From a virus, in IMG/VR virus record IMGVR_UViG_3300036781_000179, positions 1-64,000 of that record: DNA of 64,000 nucleotides, one strand, 5' to 3'. Positions 7,389-14,494 of the stretch are shown piece by piece; the first letter of the stretch is position 1; each line of letters opens with the position of its first letter. The notes below the pieces were generated by a model. That model was not told where the DNA came from, ran no database searches, and saw only the letters and a program-made list of their open reading frames with translations. The translations under genes were made by a program, and so were the position numbers.

Positions 7389-7682
7389 TTAATAAGACTG
7401 TTTTTCAAATGAAGTCATTGAGGGTAATTGTAAAACATTGTTCACTACCTTAATTGACTTTTGCAACTGTGATAATTGTTCCTTTGTAATGTTGTGATCA
7501 AAGATTAATGATTTAACAAGTGTTTCAGCCTGTAATACTAAGGTTTTTGCATCCCGGCTATACCTATGTGTATTGTTTACTTCGCAGGCTTTGCGTATTA
7601 TCCTATCAACCTGTTTTTGTCCTAATGCTGACAGTTGTCTGTTTGCTCTGTTATTAATCAATGGTGATTCTAATGTTTTCAT
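7389..7682 (-). CDS. Helical hypothetical protein (97 aa)
   Basis: I start the protein at ATG 7682 (MKTLESPLINNRANRQL). The longer frame from 7721 overlaps the small membrane gene that ends at 7687. The product is helical and Gln/Lys-rich (ITKEQLSQLQKSIKVVNNVLQL) and probably forms a helical bundle. It has no recognised domain. Confidence 0.55.
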   Translation of the reverse strand: MKTLESPLINNRANRQLSALGQKQVDRIIRKACEVNNTHRYSRDAKTLVLQAETLVKSLIFDHNITKEQLSQLQKSIKVVNNVLQLPSMTSFEKQSY

Positions 7683-7686
7683 GATC

Positions 7687-7848
7687 TTAATTATAGTAAT
7701 AGCCTTGATAAGCATTCCCAAACAGGGCTACAAATAAGACCAATACAGCCATCCAAACTAAAATGATGGTAACTTGGTCACTATTGGTTAAATCTCCGTT
7801 CCTGAGCCTTGTAATGAAGCCTGAGGTGTGTTTAATGATGGTTTGCAT
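7687..7848 (-). CDS. Small single-pass membrane protein (53 aa), paralogue B
   Basis: ATG 7848, TAA 7687. A basic N-terminus with FITRLRNGDL and NSDQ precedes a transmembrane segment (VTIILVWMAVLVLFVALF) and a Tyr-rich tail (QGYYYN). Length and plan match the gene at 4986-5150. Two copies in one operon suggest duplication and possibly a hetero-oligomer in the host membrane (inference). Confidence 0.65.
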   Translation of the reverse strand: MQTIIKHTSGFITRLRNGDLTNSDQVTIILVWMAVLVLFVALFGNAYQGYYYN

Positions 7849-7854
7849 AATATT

Positions 7855-8136
7855 TTAGTTTAAATTGGTTAAAATGTATTTACCTGATTTAATCCCGGCC
7901 TCAATACCTTTAGTATCATCATTTAAGAATAAATTGCGATATTTGGATGTGGTTACAGAGTAGTTGTAATACTTTTCATCTAACTTAATTGGCGAACTAT
8001 CATTAGGCATCAAAGCTATTACACTGCTATAGCTCTGAAATATCCTACCATCAGGAGTATTGATGATAAATTGGTTCTTTACTTCATTACCTGAATGACC
8101 GATAATGTTTGATACTTTCACGTTTAATGTTTTCAT
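7855..8136 (-). CDS. Hypothetical protein (93 aa)
   Basis: ATG 8136, with the stop 6 bases before the membrane-protein start at 7848. The product is strand-rich (LNVKVSNIIGHSGNEVKNQF, then KYYNYSVTTSKYRNLFL) and ends with a small helix. I recognise no family. Confidence 0.5.
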   Translation of the reverse strand: MKTLNVKVSNIIGHSGNEVKNQFIINTPDGRIFQSYSSVIALMPNDSSPIKLDEKYYNYSVTTSKYRNLFLNDDTKGIEAGIKSGKYILTNLN

Positions 8137-8195
8137 TTTGTTTGTGATTAAATTGTTTTTAAAAGTTATTAATAGGGTTATATAGTGGGTAATGG

Positions 8196-8405
8196 TTAAT
8201 TAACTCTTGATTTTATTATTATTTTCCAATCCTTTAATTCACCAATTATACGTTTTGACATTGGTGAATGAATATTATCTGATAATGAATATATATAAAA
8301 CTTATGTGTCTCTAACCCTGAGTACATAATGTTTAAACCAAATCTGTTTAAAATTTCAGATATTTTATTGTGGTGTTTAATCCTTATCTTTAATTCTATT
8401 TTCAT
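8196..8405 (-). CDS. Small basic hypothetical protein (69 aa)
   Basis: A basic alpha/beta protein (MKIELKIRIKHHNKISEIL) that could be a compact ferredoxin-like or RNA-binding unit, judged only from its strand-helix-strand pattern. It is separated from the upstream gene at 8632 by a 226-base stretch holding the structured RNA described at 8452-8622. Confidence 0.5.
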   Translation of the reverse strand: MKIELKIRIKHHNKISEILNRFGLNIMYSGLETHKFYIYSLSDNIHSPMSKRIIGELKDWKIIIKSRVN

Positions 8406-8451
8406 TATTACACTATTTAAATTGTTATCTGTTTATGTTGGTTAGTATTGT

Positions 8452-8622
8452 GGCATGGGGAAGGATTTGAACCTTCGGGCATCCTGCGTTGTACACCACA
8501 TTCAACTGCCTACCTTTCATACTCATTAAACCTACTAAGTTTCAGGCTTGCAAACCATCAACCGTTATTGTTTAGCTTTCTTACTCTCAGTTGCTTCCCG
8601 TAAACGGCGCAACATCCCAGCC
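8452..8622 (-). ncRNA. Structured RNA with tRNA-like T arm
   Basis: Read on the minus strand, a terminal helix can form between GGCTGGG (8616-8622) and CCCATGCC (8452-8459) with one bulged base. A strong hairpin follows: GTTGC/GCAAC (8609-8613 with 8590-8594), closed by CCG/CGG around a four-base loop. Near the 3' end is a textbook T arm (8460-8476): GAAGG, the loop TTCAAAT, then CCTTC. No anticodon arm with a 5-bp stem and 7-base loop is evident between them. It fits neither a standard tRNA nor a standard tmRNA. It lies just downstream of the first gene of the leftward operon. Confidence 0.5.
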
Positions 8623-8631
8623 GTAGTTTAG

Positions 8632-8964
8632 TTAAAATTCGTACATCCACGCATCATGAGCCTCACAATTAGCTATATGCTCATATTCTTTCATTTCATC
8701 TAAATGCCATTGCCATTGTTGATCAGTGTAAGTAAACGGTCTAATCCCTTTTTCGCACATTAAATATTCATAGTTTTCGCGTCTTTGCTCAGTGGTGTTG
8801 TAAATAAACTTCCTGCTACCGGCAATGCTAACAAGAGGGTTTTCACCCTTGTGTGTAATTCTGTCGTTTATATCAAACCTTGACGTATAAGCAACGTAAC
8901 GCTCATTTACAGCATCAAAATAGCATACTTGATACATCAGGTGGTTAGATTTAAATAGTTTCAT
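8632..8964 (-). CDS. First gene of leftward operon, hypothetical (110 aa)
   Basis: ATG 8964, about 40 bases downstream of a clear promoter at 9006-9036. The product has a strand-rich N-terminus (LMYQVCYFDAVNERYVAYTS) and a C-terminal acidic, aromatic helical part (YTDQQWQWHLDEMKEYEHI). I recognise no family. As the promoter-proximal gene it is probably made very early in infection. Confidence 0.6.
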   Translation of the reverse strand: MKLFKSNHLMYQVCYFDAVNERYVAYTSRFDINDRITHKGENPLVSIAGSRKFIYNTTEQRRENYEYLMCEKGIRPFTYTDQQWQWHLDEMKEYEHIANCEAHDAWMYEF

Positions 8965-9005
8965 GACAGTGAGGTTTAAATAATAACTACATTGTTATTA
9001 CACCA

Positions 9006-9036
9006 CAAACATATAAAGTATATATCATATATGCAA
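9006..9036 (-). promoter_or_regulatory. Main leftward promoter with conserved spacer (copy 2)
   Basis: On the minus strand TTG (9034-9036) is followed by 20 bases and then TATGTTTG (9006-9013), matching the Bacteroidota -33/-7 promoter. The whole 30-bp block is nearly identical to the one at 1676-1706, including the spacer, so a common regulator probably acts on both. Confidence 0.8.
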
Positions 9037-9039
9037 ATA

Positions 9040-9662
9040 AAAATGAAAATAAATGTAAACTATTTTTAAAACAAGTATAAAACCCTACAACAAACAATAA
9101 CTTTTAACCCTATACAACACTGGCTAACATGTAACAATCCTTTACAGCCCTTTAAAACACCATTGTAACCACTATACCCTCTAACAACAATAAACACTTT
9201 TACCACTGATCACACCTTATTAACAACTGTTACTATTTTTATTACAGTTTATACATTATAAACCACTCTTAACACAGGTTACCCTTTTAATACCATTTAG
9301 TAATACATTACTACCTTTTGGTTGGTTATTACTGTTTTATTGCTGTTTTTACAGGGTGGATTATCCCTCCCTTGAACTCATTGTAACAAATTGACACAAT
9401 AGTAACCAATTGTTTTATAGCAAGTTATAGGATTTAAACTGTTTACCATTTATACCCTGTTTAAACCGTTGTAAGGGTGTAACACAATAACCATGGTTAA
9501 CACAGTAACAGGTGTAATAGGGGTTTACAATCCTGTTAACAGGGTTTATCAGGAGTAACGGTGATCAGGGTTTAAAACCGTTTATCAGGGGTGGGGTAGT
9601 GTGTAGCCCCGGGTATTCCGGCTTTTAGGTGGTGGAACGTGATAACGGGGGGATAGTCACCA
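9040..9662. other. Non-coding divergence zone, candidate replication origin
   Basis: I find no convincing gene here. The plus strand is poor in G from about 9060 to 9300 (C far exceeds G) and rich in G from about 9440 to 9660. This abrupt strand switch sits between divergent operons. The stretch contains many short near-repeats, for example GTTTATCAGG at 9544-9553 and 9580-9589, plus a palindrome at 9298-9313. Strand asymmetry, repeats and position fit an origin, but no consensus DnaA box is visible. The remaining 300 bases up to 9985 hold the terminator, operator and promoter entries below. Confidence 0.45.
9298..9313. repeat. 16-bp palindrome
   Basis: TAGTAATACATTACTA is a perfect inverted repeat with 7-bp arms and a 2-bp centre. 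It lies at the boundary between the G-poor and G-rich halves of the divergence zone. It could be a protein-binding site or part of the origin. Confidence 0.6.
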
Positions 9663-9680
9663 CTGTATACCCATATACAG
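9663..9680 (+). terminator. Hairpin with T-run (terminator-like)
   Basis: CTGTATA, a CCCA loop, then TATACAG, followed by CTTTTT. A perfect 7-bp stem with a tetraloop and a T-run has the form of a small intrinsic terminator for rightward transcription. No rightward gene lies upstream, so it may end a short non-coding transcript from the divergence zone. Confidence 0.5.
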
Positions 9681-9860
9681 CTTTTTAAAAATAAACCATA
9701 AAAAAAATTGGAAAAATTTTTGAAAAATAGTTTTGCAGTGTTTTTACAAGTAATAAAGTTTTATCATTAAAATCATGTTATATATTAATACGTGAAAATG
9801 ATGACTTGTTAAAAGTGTTATAACTTACTGTATTACTGTTAATTACAAAAGTTTAACTGG

Positions 9861-9955
9861 TATCAATCAGTTGATAAAAAAGCAATAACTACTTTATAGG
9901 TAAAGTGTCAATTAACTATTGCAATAAAATGAAATAAAAAGTGTCAATGTATTGA
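9861..9955. promoter_or_regulatory. Operator-like inverted and direct repeats
   Basis: TATCAATCAGTTGATA (9861-9876) and TCAATGTATTGA (9944-9955) are inverted repeats sharing the half-site TCAAT/ATTGA. A weaker relative (CAAT-5-ATTG) lies at 9909-9921. The 11-mer AAAGTGTCAAT also occurs directly at 9902 and 9938. The last palindrome overlaps the -33 TTG of the rightward promoter, where a bound repressor would block transcription. Confidence 0.55.
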
Positions 9956-9981
9956 TAGTTTAACAAATAGTAGTATCTTTG
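9952..9981 (+). promoter_or_regulatory. Rightward early promoter
   Basis: TTG (9952-9954), a 19-base spacer, then TATCTTTG (9974-9981). The predicted transcript would begin within or next to the start codon of the next gene (9986 or 9992), implying a leaderless or nearly leaderless message. Confidence 0.8.
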
Positions 9982-9985
9982 ATAT

Positions 9986-10477
9986 ATGGTTATGAAACGA
10001 AAGAAGCCCGACTTTGTAAATGAGAAAATGGGTATCAATCCTTTTGAGAGTGGATTACAGATATATGTCAATAAGAAGTTTAAAAAGGTAACTAATAAAT
10101 ATGATCAACCGGATCAGCAGGAGTTTGATTATGAAGCTACGCCCTATACAAAAGTTTTCGATGTACCGGATGATAAGAAGAATATAATAGACTTACCAAT
10201 TAGGTGTAAGGAGTTGTACCTGTACTTCATTCACTCATTAACTCCTGCACAGGATTACTTGTGGATTGATAAGGGTGTTTATATGAAACAAATGAAAATA
10301 AAAGCTTTAAACACATATAAACAGGCGGTTAATGGTTTGTGTGAGGCTGGTTATATTGCAAAGCATACAAGGCTGGCAAATGTATTTTGGATTAATCCTT
10401 ATTACTTTTTCAAGGGTAGTAGGATTAACAAGTATCCGACTAAAGTTTATGTAAAATCAAAAAAGGAGATAGTATAA
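9986..10477 (+). CDS. Winged-helix replication-initiator-like protein
   Basis: A 163-residue basic protein, the first gene of the rightward operon. The middle and C-terminus (KQMKIKALNTYKQAVNGL, then CEAGYIAKHTRLANVFWINP and FFKGSRINKYPTKV) read like a winged helix of the RepL/MarR-like type: a recognition helix followed by a wing and then a Tyr/Phe-rich strand. Such proteins bind origin DNA in some plasmids. Position beside the candidate origin supports a replication role, but this is inference. Start may be ATG 9986 or ATG 9992, both at the predicted transcript 5' end. Confidence 0.65.
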   Translation: MVMKRKKPDFVNEKMGINPFESGLQIYVNKKFKKVTNKYDQPDQQEFDYEATPYTKVFDVPDDKKNIIDLPIRCKELYLYFIHSLTPAQDYLWIDKGVYMKQMKIKALNTYKQAVNGLCEAGYIAKHTRLANVFWINPYYFFKGSRINKYPTKVYVKSKKEIV

Positions 10478-10728
10478 TGGCATTAAAAATTCAAATATAT
10501 CAAAACACGCCAATCAAAGATGGGTTTAGTTTAAATATTGTAGCCTCTGTTGATTTTATAGAGGAACTATGTATATTAAAAACAATTATTGAGAATCAAT
10601 GCCAATCCCACTGTATGGGAGTTACAATAGAATCGCTTGGCCCTATTAAAGTAAAGAAGTTATATAGTTTCAATTTTAAATCAGTGTACGGGGGGAGTGC
10701 AGAGTTAACTTCACAAATTATAAAGTAA
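10477..10728 (+). CDS. Small hypothetical protein (83 aa)
   Basis: The start overlaps the preceding stop (TAATG). The product alternates strands (LKIQIYQNTPIKDGFSLNI) and a helix with two Cys (NQCQSHC). I see no known family. Confidence 0.5.
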   Translation: MALKIQIYQNTPIKDGFSLNIVASVDFIEELCILKTIIENQCQSHCMGVTIESLGPIKVKKLYSFNFKSVYGGSAELTSQIIK

Positions 10729-10773
10729 AAACCTCATTTAAATAGTAAATAACCAATTAACAAACGAATTGAT

Positions 10774-10965
10774 ATGACAGCAACAAGTTACTACACGATC
10801 ATTAAGAACTGTTTAAGCGGTGATTACGCTGACTCAGAGGACATGGATAAGGAAACGATACGGGACTTTCTGTTAAGCCAGTTACAAATTGATTTAAGCA
10901 TTGGGGAATTGTTTATGCAGGAGGTAGTGGATTTAAGGAGGGATATAATAACAATGTTAACATGA
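10774..10965 (+). CDS. Small acidic hypothetical protein (63 aa)
   Basis: A helical acidic protein (CLSGDYADSEDMDKETIRDF). Its TGA overlaps the next ATG (ATGA), indicating coupling. The function is unknown. Confidence 0.5.
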   Translation: MTATSYYTIIKNCLSGDYADSEDMDKETIRDFLLSQLQIDLSIGELFMQEVVDLRRDIITMLT

Positions 10966-11321
10966 GTATACAAATAGAAATACCAATTGTATTTGGTAGT
11001 AAATCAAAAGACCGGATAATAAAAGCATCATTTAGTAAACTAACACTTGATGAAAAGTTTTTAATTGGCAGAACTGTTTACAGGTATGAAACCCCAATTG
11101 ATAAGGATGATGAAAAGAAGGGCTATAAAGAAGAATTAATAAATGAGAAGTCTTACACTGCAAAAGATAAAATTGTGCAAATAGGTGTGGCTTATGATGG
11201 CGAGGAAGATGTTTACTTTGTAGCAGTGGAAAAGATTAATAAAACCATGTTCTTCAATGTAGAATCAGCAGAAAAGGGTAACGAGTTGTTAAACCAATTA
11301 ATAGAGTGGTGGAAATCATGA
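10962..11321 (+). CDS. Hypothetical protein (119 aa)
   Basis: A beta-rich, charged protein (MSIQIEIPIVFGSKSKDRI, ending NELLNQLIEWWKS). I see no recognised motifs. It is translationally coupled at both ends by 4-base overlaps, in line with an early-gene array. Confidence 0.5.
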   Translation: MSIQIEIPIVFGSKSKDRIIKASFSKLTLDEKFLIGRTVYRYETPIDKDDEKKGYKEELINEKSYTAKDKIVQIGVAYDGEEDVYFVAVEKINKTMFFNVESAEKGNELLNQLIEWWKS

Positions 11322-11521
11322 CCGACAATCAATACTTATGGATGGGAATCACAGTTGATGGTATCTGTTTTCTAACAGCTATATACTTGGTAACAGTGGG
11401 TAACTGGAAGGAAAGAATGAAGGAAATAAAACGTAAACCCAAGACTGTTAAAAACAACTTTTGGACAATTACCAAACAAGAAATTATTGACGAATTTAAA
11501 TTTGATAAAAATGGATACTAA
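11318..11521 (+). CDS. Small membrane protein (67 aa)
   Basis: ATG 11318 is coupled to the previous TGA; the in-frame GTG at 11306 is less likely. One N-terminal transmembrane segment (MGITVDGICFLTAIYLVTVG) is followed by a basic cytoplasmic tail (KERMKEIKRKPKTVK). A role at the inner membrane is inferred from topology only. Confidence 0.6.
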   Translation: MTDNQYLWMGITVDGICFLTAIYLVTVGNWKERMKEIKRKPKTVKNNFWTITKQEIIDEFKFDKNGY

Positions 11522-11714
11522 AATGTGGCAACTATGCCCTAAATGCAACGGGAGTGGGACAGTAATTGATAATTATTATGGTAATTTTCAAAGTGGAGTA
11601 TGTGATTTATGTTGTGGCTCAAAACTTATTAGTTTATTAACTGGACTGCCTCCATATAAAGTTACAACACAAACATCTGACACAACTAATTTAATAGTAA
11701 CGATTAACAAATGA
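11511..11714 (+). CDS. DnaJ-type zinc-finger small protein
   Basis: Possible starts are ATG 11511 or ATG 11523; the frame is also open from TTG 11487. Two CxxC-type knuckles (CPKCNGSG and CDLCCGSK) resemble one repeat of the DnaJ Cys-rich zinc domain. A TAAATTTG box at 11497-11504, 6 bases before ATG 11511, resembles the leaderless promoters elsewhere in the window. The function is unknown beyond probable zinc binding. Confidence 0.6.
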   Translation: MDTKMWQLCPKCNGSGTVIDNYYGNFQSGVCDLCCGSKLISLLTGLPPYKVTTQTSDTTNLIVTINK

Positions 11715-11899
11715 AAACAGAACCAACCTACGAACTAAACGTTGAAAAGCTACAATCACTAAGTATAGCTGATTTAACAGGACTGATGCAATTAATGACG
11801 AGTGGAGAACATTATTTACCAATACTAAAAGCCACTATTATATTGGAAGCCACATCAACAGAACTGGACAAACGTATTAATGATATTATCATTTTTTAA
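11711..11899 (+). CDS. Small helical protein (62 aa), family shared with 18747-18938
   Basis: An acidic helical protein with LQSLSIADLTGLMQLM in the middle and STELDKRINDIIIF at the C-terminus. The product at 18747-18938 shows the same pattern (MSKLSNSDLYALLKMC, then SELDKRISELIVI), so the two are probably paralogues. The start overlaps the previous stop by 4 bases. Confidence 0.6.
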   Translation: MKTEPTYELNVEKLQSLSIADLTGLMQLMTSGEHYLPILKATIILEATSTELDKRINDIIIF

Positions 11900-11901
11900 T
11901 T

Positions 11902-12096
11902 ATGGATGAGAGAAAGTATATGGACAAAATAATGCTTCTTGAAGAAGAAGTTGAGAAGTATAAATCTGATTGTGAAGATTTGAAGTATCACTTCTTAGCA
12001 TTATTACAGGATTACGCCATAGTAATATCACAAGAAGGGTACGCAAATAAAAATGATATAACAGAATTGTGGATGAATAAAATAAAATATCTTTAA
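11902..12096 (+). CDS. Small coiled-coil protein (64 aa)
   Basis: Heptad-like, strongly charged N-terminal half (MDKIMLLEEEVEKYKSDCED) consistent with a short coiled coil. It lies 3 bases after the previous stop. No family is recognised. Confidence 0.5.
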   Translation: MDERKYMDKIMLLEEEVEKYKSDCEDLKYHFLALLQDYAIVISQEGYANKNDITELWMNKIKYL

Positions 12097-12098
12097 TT

Positions 12099-12380
12099 AT
12101 GGAATGGAATACAAACATAAAAGATATGTATGAGGTTGCCAATACCGAAAGATTGGTTGTTAGTTTTAATAATGGAACATGGTTGCCACATAATTCACCG
12201 GGATGGCCAAGTTATTTAGTTACAGGATGGATTTTATTACCAGAATTACCACATCAACCAAAATTAGTATGGCAACGTTCAACCAAGGCTATGCCTGATA
12301 TATGGATTACATCAACTGATGAAGATTACGAAAAGGGTAAAAATCTACCAAAATTTAATTGGAGACGAAAGGAAATATAA
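12099..12380 (+). CDS. DUF551-like small protein (93 aa)
   Basis: Trp/Pro-rich, with WILLPELPHQPKLVWQRSTK. Phage proteins with a 'W.P.P.LP' pattern of this kind are often annotated DUF551, but this one is only loosely similar. Its function is unknown. A 60-base gap with only a seven-codon frame separates it from the NinB-like gene. Confidence 0.45.
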   Translation: MEWNTNIKDMYEVANTERLVVSFNNGTWLPHNSPGWPSYLVTGWILLPELPHQPKLVWQRSTKAMPDIWITSTDEDYEKGKNLPKFNWRRKEI

Positions 12381-12442
12381 TGACAGAGCAGGAATTTAGA
12401 TAGCACCGTTTCTTATGTGGCTACTAATAAAAAAGTATAATA

Positions 12443-12877
12443 ATGGCACACGAACAGAAATTTGTAATTGAGAAAACAGACACAGGAATCAAAGGTTCTA
12501 AAGCCATTAGGAACGCCATAGACGAACTTTCTAATGGTAGGTGGGTAGTAACTATAGCCAAGTATAAAAAGAAGCGTAGTAACAACCAAAACAGGTTTTA
12601 TTTCGGGAACTTCATTGCATCCCAGATAGAGTGTTTCCAAGAAAGATGGGGTGAAACGTACAGGCAAGAACAGGTACACGATTGGAACAAGGCTAACTTT
12701 TGGGCAGACAGTCACATCAATGAAGATACAGGTGAGGTAATTATGAAACCTGCGTCATCCACTGACAACAACACGATTGAGTGGGAAGAAAAGTTAGAAA
12801 AGATAAGACAGTGGTTCAGACAAAACATGGATTGGGAACTTCCTTTTCCCCTGCAACAAACGGAAATAGATTTATAA
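12443..12877 (+). CDS. ninB: NinB-like recombination protein
   Basis: The 144-residue length is close to that of lambda NinB. The motif VTIAKYKKKRSNNQNRFYFG, with Trp before it and the KKRSxNQN core, is the family hallmark. In lambda, NinB (Orf) binds single-stranded DNA and SSB and replaces RecFOR in Red recombination. An equivalent role here is inferred from the family. It lies within the early replication block just upstream of a helix-turn-helix gene. Confidence 0.75.
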   Translation: MAHEQKFVIEKTDTGIKGSKAIRNAIDELSNGRWVVTIAKYKKKRSNNQNRFYFGNFIASQIECFQERWGETYRQEQVHDWNKANFWADSHINEDTGEVIMKPASSTDNNTIEWEEKLEKIRQWFRQNMDWELPFPLQQTEIDL

Positions 12878-12893
12878 ACATAAAAAACTAATA

Positions 12894-13082
12894 ATGGAAA
12901 CACTATCAGACACTGATTTAAAACGTGAGGCACGAAACAAGGCTTTACAGACAGCAGAACACATGCAGCCACTGAATAACATGTCTTACAACGGTAGAGG
13001 GCTACAAGACCCTAAAAGGGACATTTCACAACTGTTAAAAGATGCGGAAACAATTTATAATTGGTTAATTAAAGACCTGTAA
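12894..13082 (+). CDS. Small helical hypothetical protein (62 aa)
   Basis: Charged and helical, ending ISQLLKDAETIYNWLIKDL. A very similar C-terminal motif (EQLLDRSETIYQYMMKDK) ends the protein at 19997-20263, suggesting a shared domain. The function is unknown. A CCCC...GGGG inverted pair lies just after its stop (13083-13117). Confidence 0.55.
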   Translation: METLSDTDLKREARNKALQTAEHMQPLNNMSYNGRGLQDPKRDISQLLKDAETIYNWLIKDL

Positions 13083-13147
13083 CCCCTACGAAACGGAATT
13101 CCTGACTACGGTTGGGGATTTATTTTGAAAAAAAGTAAAATAATAAC

Positions 13148-13177
13148 TTGTAAATAAAAATTAACATCGTATATTTG
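13148..13177 (+). promoter_or_regulatory. Promoter of HTH gene
   Basis: TTG (13148-13150), a 19-base spacer, then TATATTTG (13170-13177). The ATG at 13182 lies only 4 bases beyond the box, so the transcript is predicted to be leaderless. Confidence 0.8.
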
Positions 13178-13181
13178 GATT

Positions 13182-13367
13182 ATGGAATCAAAACTAAAAG
13201 AAAGAATTTCAAATTGTAAAGTAAAAAAGAAGTTTATATCAGAAGTAATAGGAGTAAACCAATCTGTATTTAGTATGTGTATCAAAGGCGACCGCCATTT
13301 ATCTCCTGAACAAGAAACTAAGTTAAAGAACTTTTTAGACAAGACAGAATCATTACAATTGGTTTAG
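13182..13367 (+). CDS. Small helix-turn-helix regulator (61 aa)
   Basis: The sequence FISEVIGVNQSVFSMCIKGD reads as a helix-turn-helix (helix, GV turn, recognition helix), followed by LSPEQETKLKNFLDK, as in Cro/C1-type minimal regulators. It has its own leaderless-type promoter inside the rightward operon. It is a candidate for the protein that binds the operators at 9861-9955 or its own promoter; this is inference. Confidence 0.7.
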   Translation: MESKLKERISNCKVKKKFISEVIGVNQSVFSMCIKGDRHLSPEQETKLKNFLDKTESLQLV

Positions 13368-13408
13368 TAGGGTGTTTTTTAGGCTTTATACAGTAAATAA
13401 AATTTAAC

Positions 13409-13831
13409 ATGAGCACATATTCAGATAAATTAAAAGACCCTCGCTGGCAGAAAAAAAGACTTGAAATATTGAGCAGAGATAATTGGAAGTGCCATTACTG
13501 TGATGATACTAAAACAACACTTAATGTTCACCATGAAAAATATTTTAAAAATCCTTGGGAGATTAACTCGGAGTTTTTAAAAACAGTATGCGAAGTATGT
13601 CATGAGGTTATTGAGGAAGAAAAAAAACTAAAGAAAACTGTTCTGCATATTGAACGAAGAGTCTCTCAACAGAATCAAGAGTTGTTAATTTCTGTTTTTT
13701 CAAAGAAAATTGATAGCGATGAAAAATTCGTAACTCTGTATTCTAAAGATAAAAGTAAAAAGGTCGTTTATGAAGTGGCAATAACAATGCAGACAATCCA
13801 AAGATTTAATTCAATATTAAGCTCTTTATAA
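13409..13831 (+). CDS. HNH endonuclease-like protein
   Basis: The N-terminal half carries the HNH pattern: KCHYCDDTKTTLNVHHEKYF followed by CEVCHEV, with two CxxC pairs for structural zinc and the central His-His pair. The C-terminal half is charged and strand-rich. It may be a free-standing homing or phage-encoded nuclease. It lies 3 bases before the DUF4373-like gene. Confidence 0.75.
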   Translation: MSTYSDKLKDPRWQKKRLEILSRDNWKCHYCDDTKTTLNVHHEKYFKNPWEINSEFLKTVCEVCHEVIEEEKKLKKTVLHIERRVSQQNQELLISVFSKKIDSDEKFVTLYSKDKSKKVVYEVAITMQTIQRFNSILSSL

Positions 13832-13833
13832 TT

Positions 13834-14490
13834 ATGGCAAAAGAAGCTTATTATTTTAGCCATGACCTTGGTGCACGTAATGACCCTAAGTTACAAAAAG
13901 TATTAATGAAATTGGGGCAAGCTGGAAAAGGTGTTTATTGGGATTTAGTTGAAATGCTTTTTGAAGAAGGGGGTAAACTTCTTTTATCGGAAGTTGAAAG
14001 TTATGCGTTCGCATTACGGTCGGATAACGACTGCATTACGAAACTAATAAATGACTTTGATTTGTTTGTAAAAGATGAGGTTTTCTTTTGGTCAAATAGT
14101 GTAAATCGCAGGATTTCAGAGCGTGAAGAAAAGTCTGAAAAGGCTCGTTCAAGCGCAAATGAAAGGTGGAAGATTGCGAACGCATTAAAAAATGATGCGA
14201 ACGTATTGCGAGATGAAAGCGATGGCAATGCTATAAAGGAAAAGAAAGTAAAAGAAAAAAAAGTAAAGGAAAAGTTTATTGCGCCATCCATTGGAGAAGT
14301 TTCATTATACTTTACAGAAAATGGATACGATAGGATGGCAGGAGAAAAAGCTTTTAAGTATTATGATGTGGCAGGATGGAAAGACAGTAATGGTAAGTCA
14401 GTCATTAATTGGAAACAAAAAATGCAAAGCGTTTGGTTTAAAGACGAAAATAAAATTAGACAAAGGGAAGCAAGGGGTTTAGTACACTAA
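13834..14490 (+). CDS. Lin1244/DUF4373-type replication protein
   Basis: The N-terminus (AYYFSHDLGARNDPKLQKVL, then GQAGKGVYWDLVEMLFEEGG) is the classic Lin1244/Lin1753 domain that begins many phage replication proteins. A Lys/Glu-rich repeat region (KEKKVKEKKVKEK) follows, then a C-terminal domain with FYxENGYD-like and WKxxMQSVW motifs. The domain is thought to act in replication initiation or helicase loading. It sits directly upstream of the primase-helicase. Confidence 0.75.
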   Translation: MAKEAYYFSHDLGARNDPKLQKVLMKLGQAGKGVYWDLVEMLFEEGGKLLLSEVESYAFALRSDNDCITKLINDFDLFVKDEVFFWSNSVNRRISEREEKSEKARSSANERWKIANALKNDANVLRDESDGNAIKEKKVKEKKVKEKFIAPSIGEVSLYFTENGYDRMAGEKAFKYYDVAGWKDSNGKSVINWKQKMQSVWFKDENKIRQREARGLVH

Positions 14491-14494
14491 CAAA

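Noticed and set aside
8452-8622. Standard tRNA or tmRNA
   Set aside because: There is no anticodon arm, and the tmRNA 5' consensus and tag-like reading frame are absent. I kept it as an unclassified structured RNA.
12382-12405. Seven-codon frame MTEQEFR
   Set aside because: Too short to call a gene; it might be a remnant of a start region.
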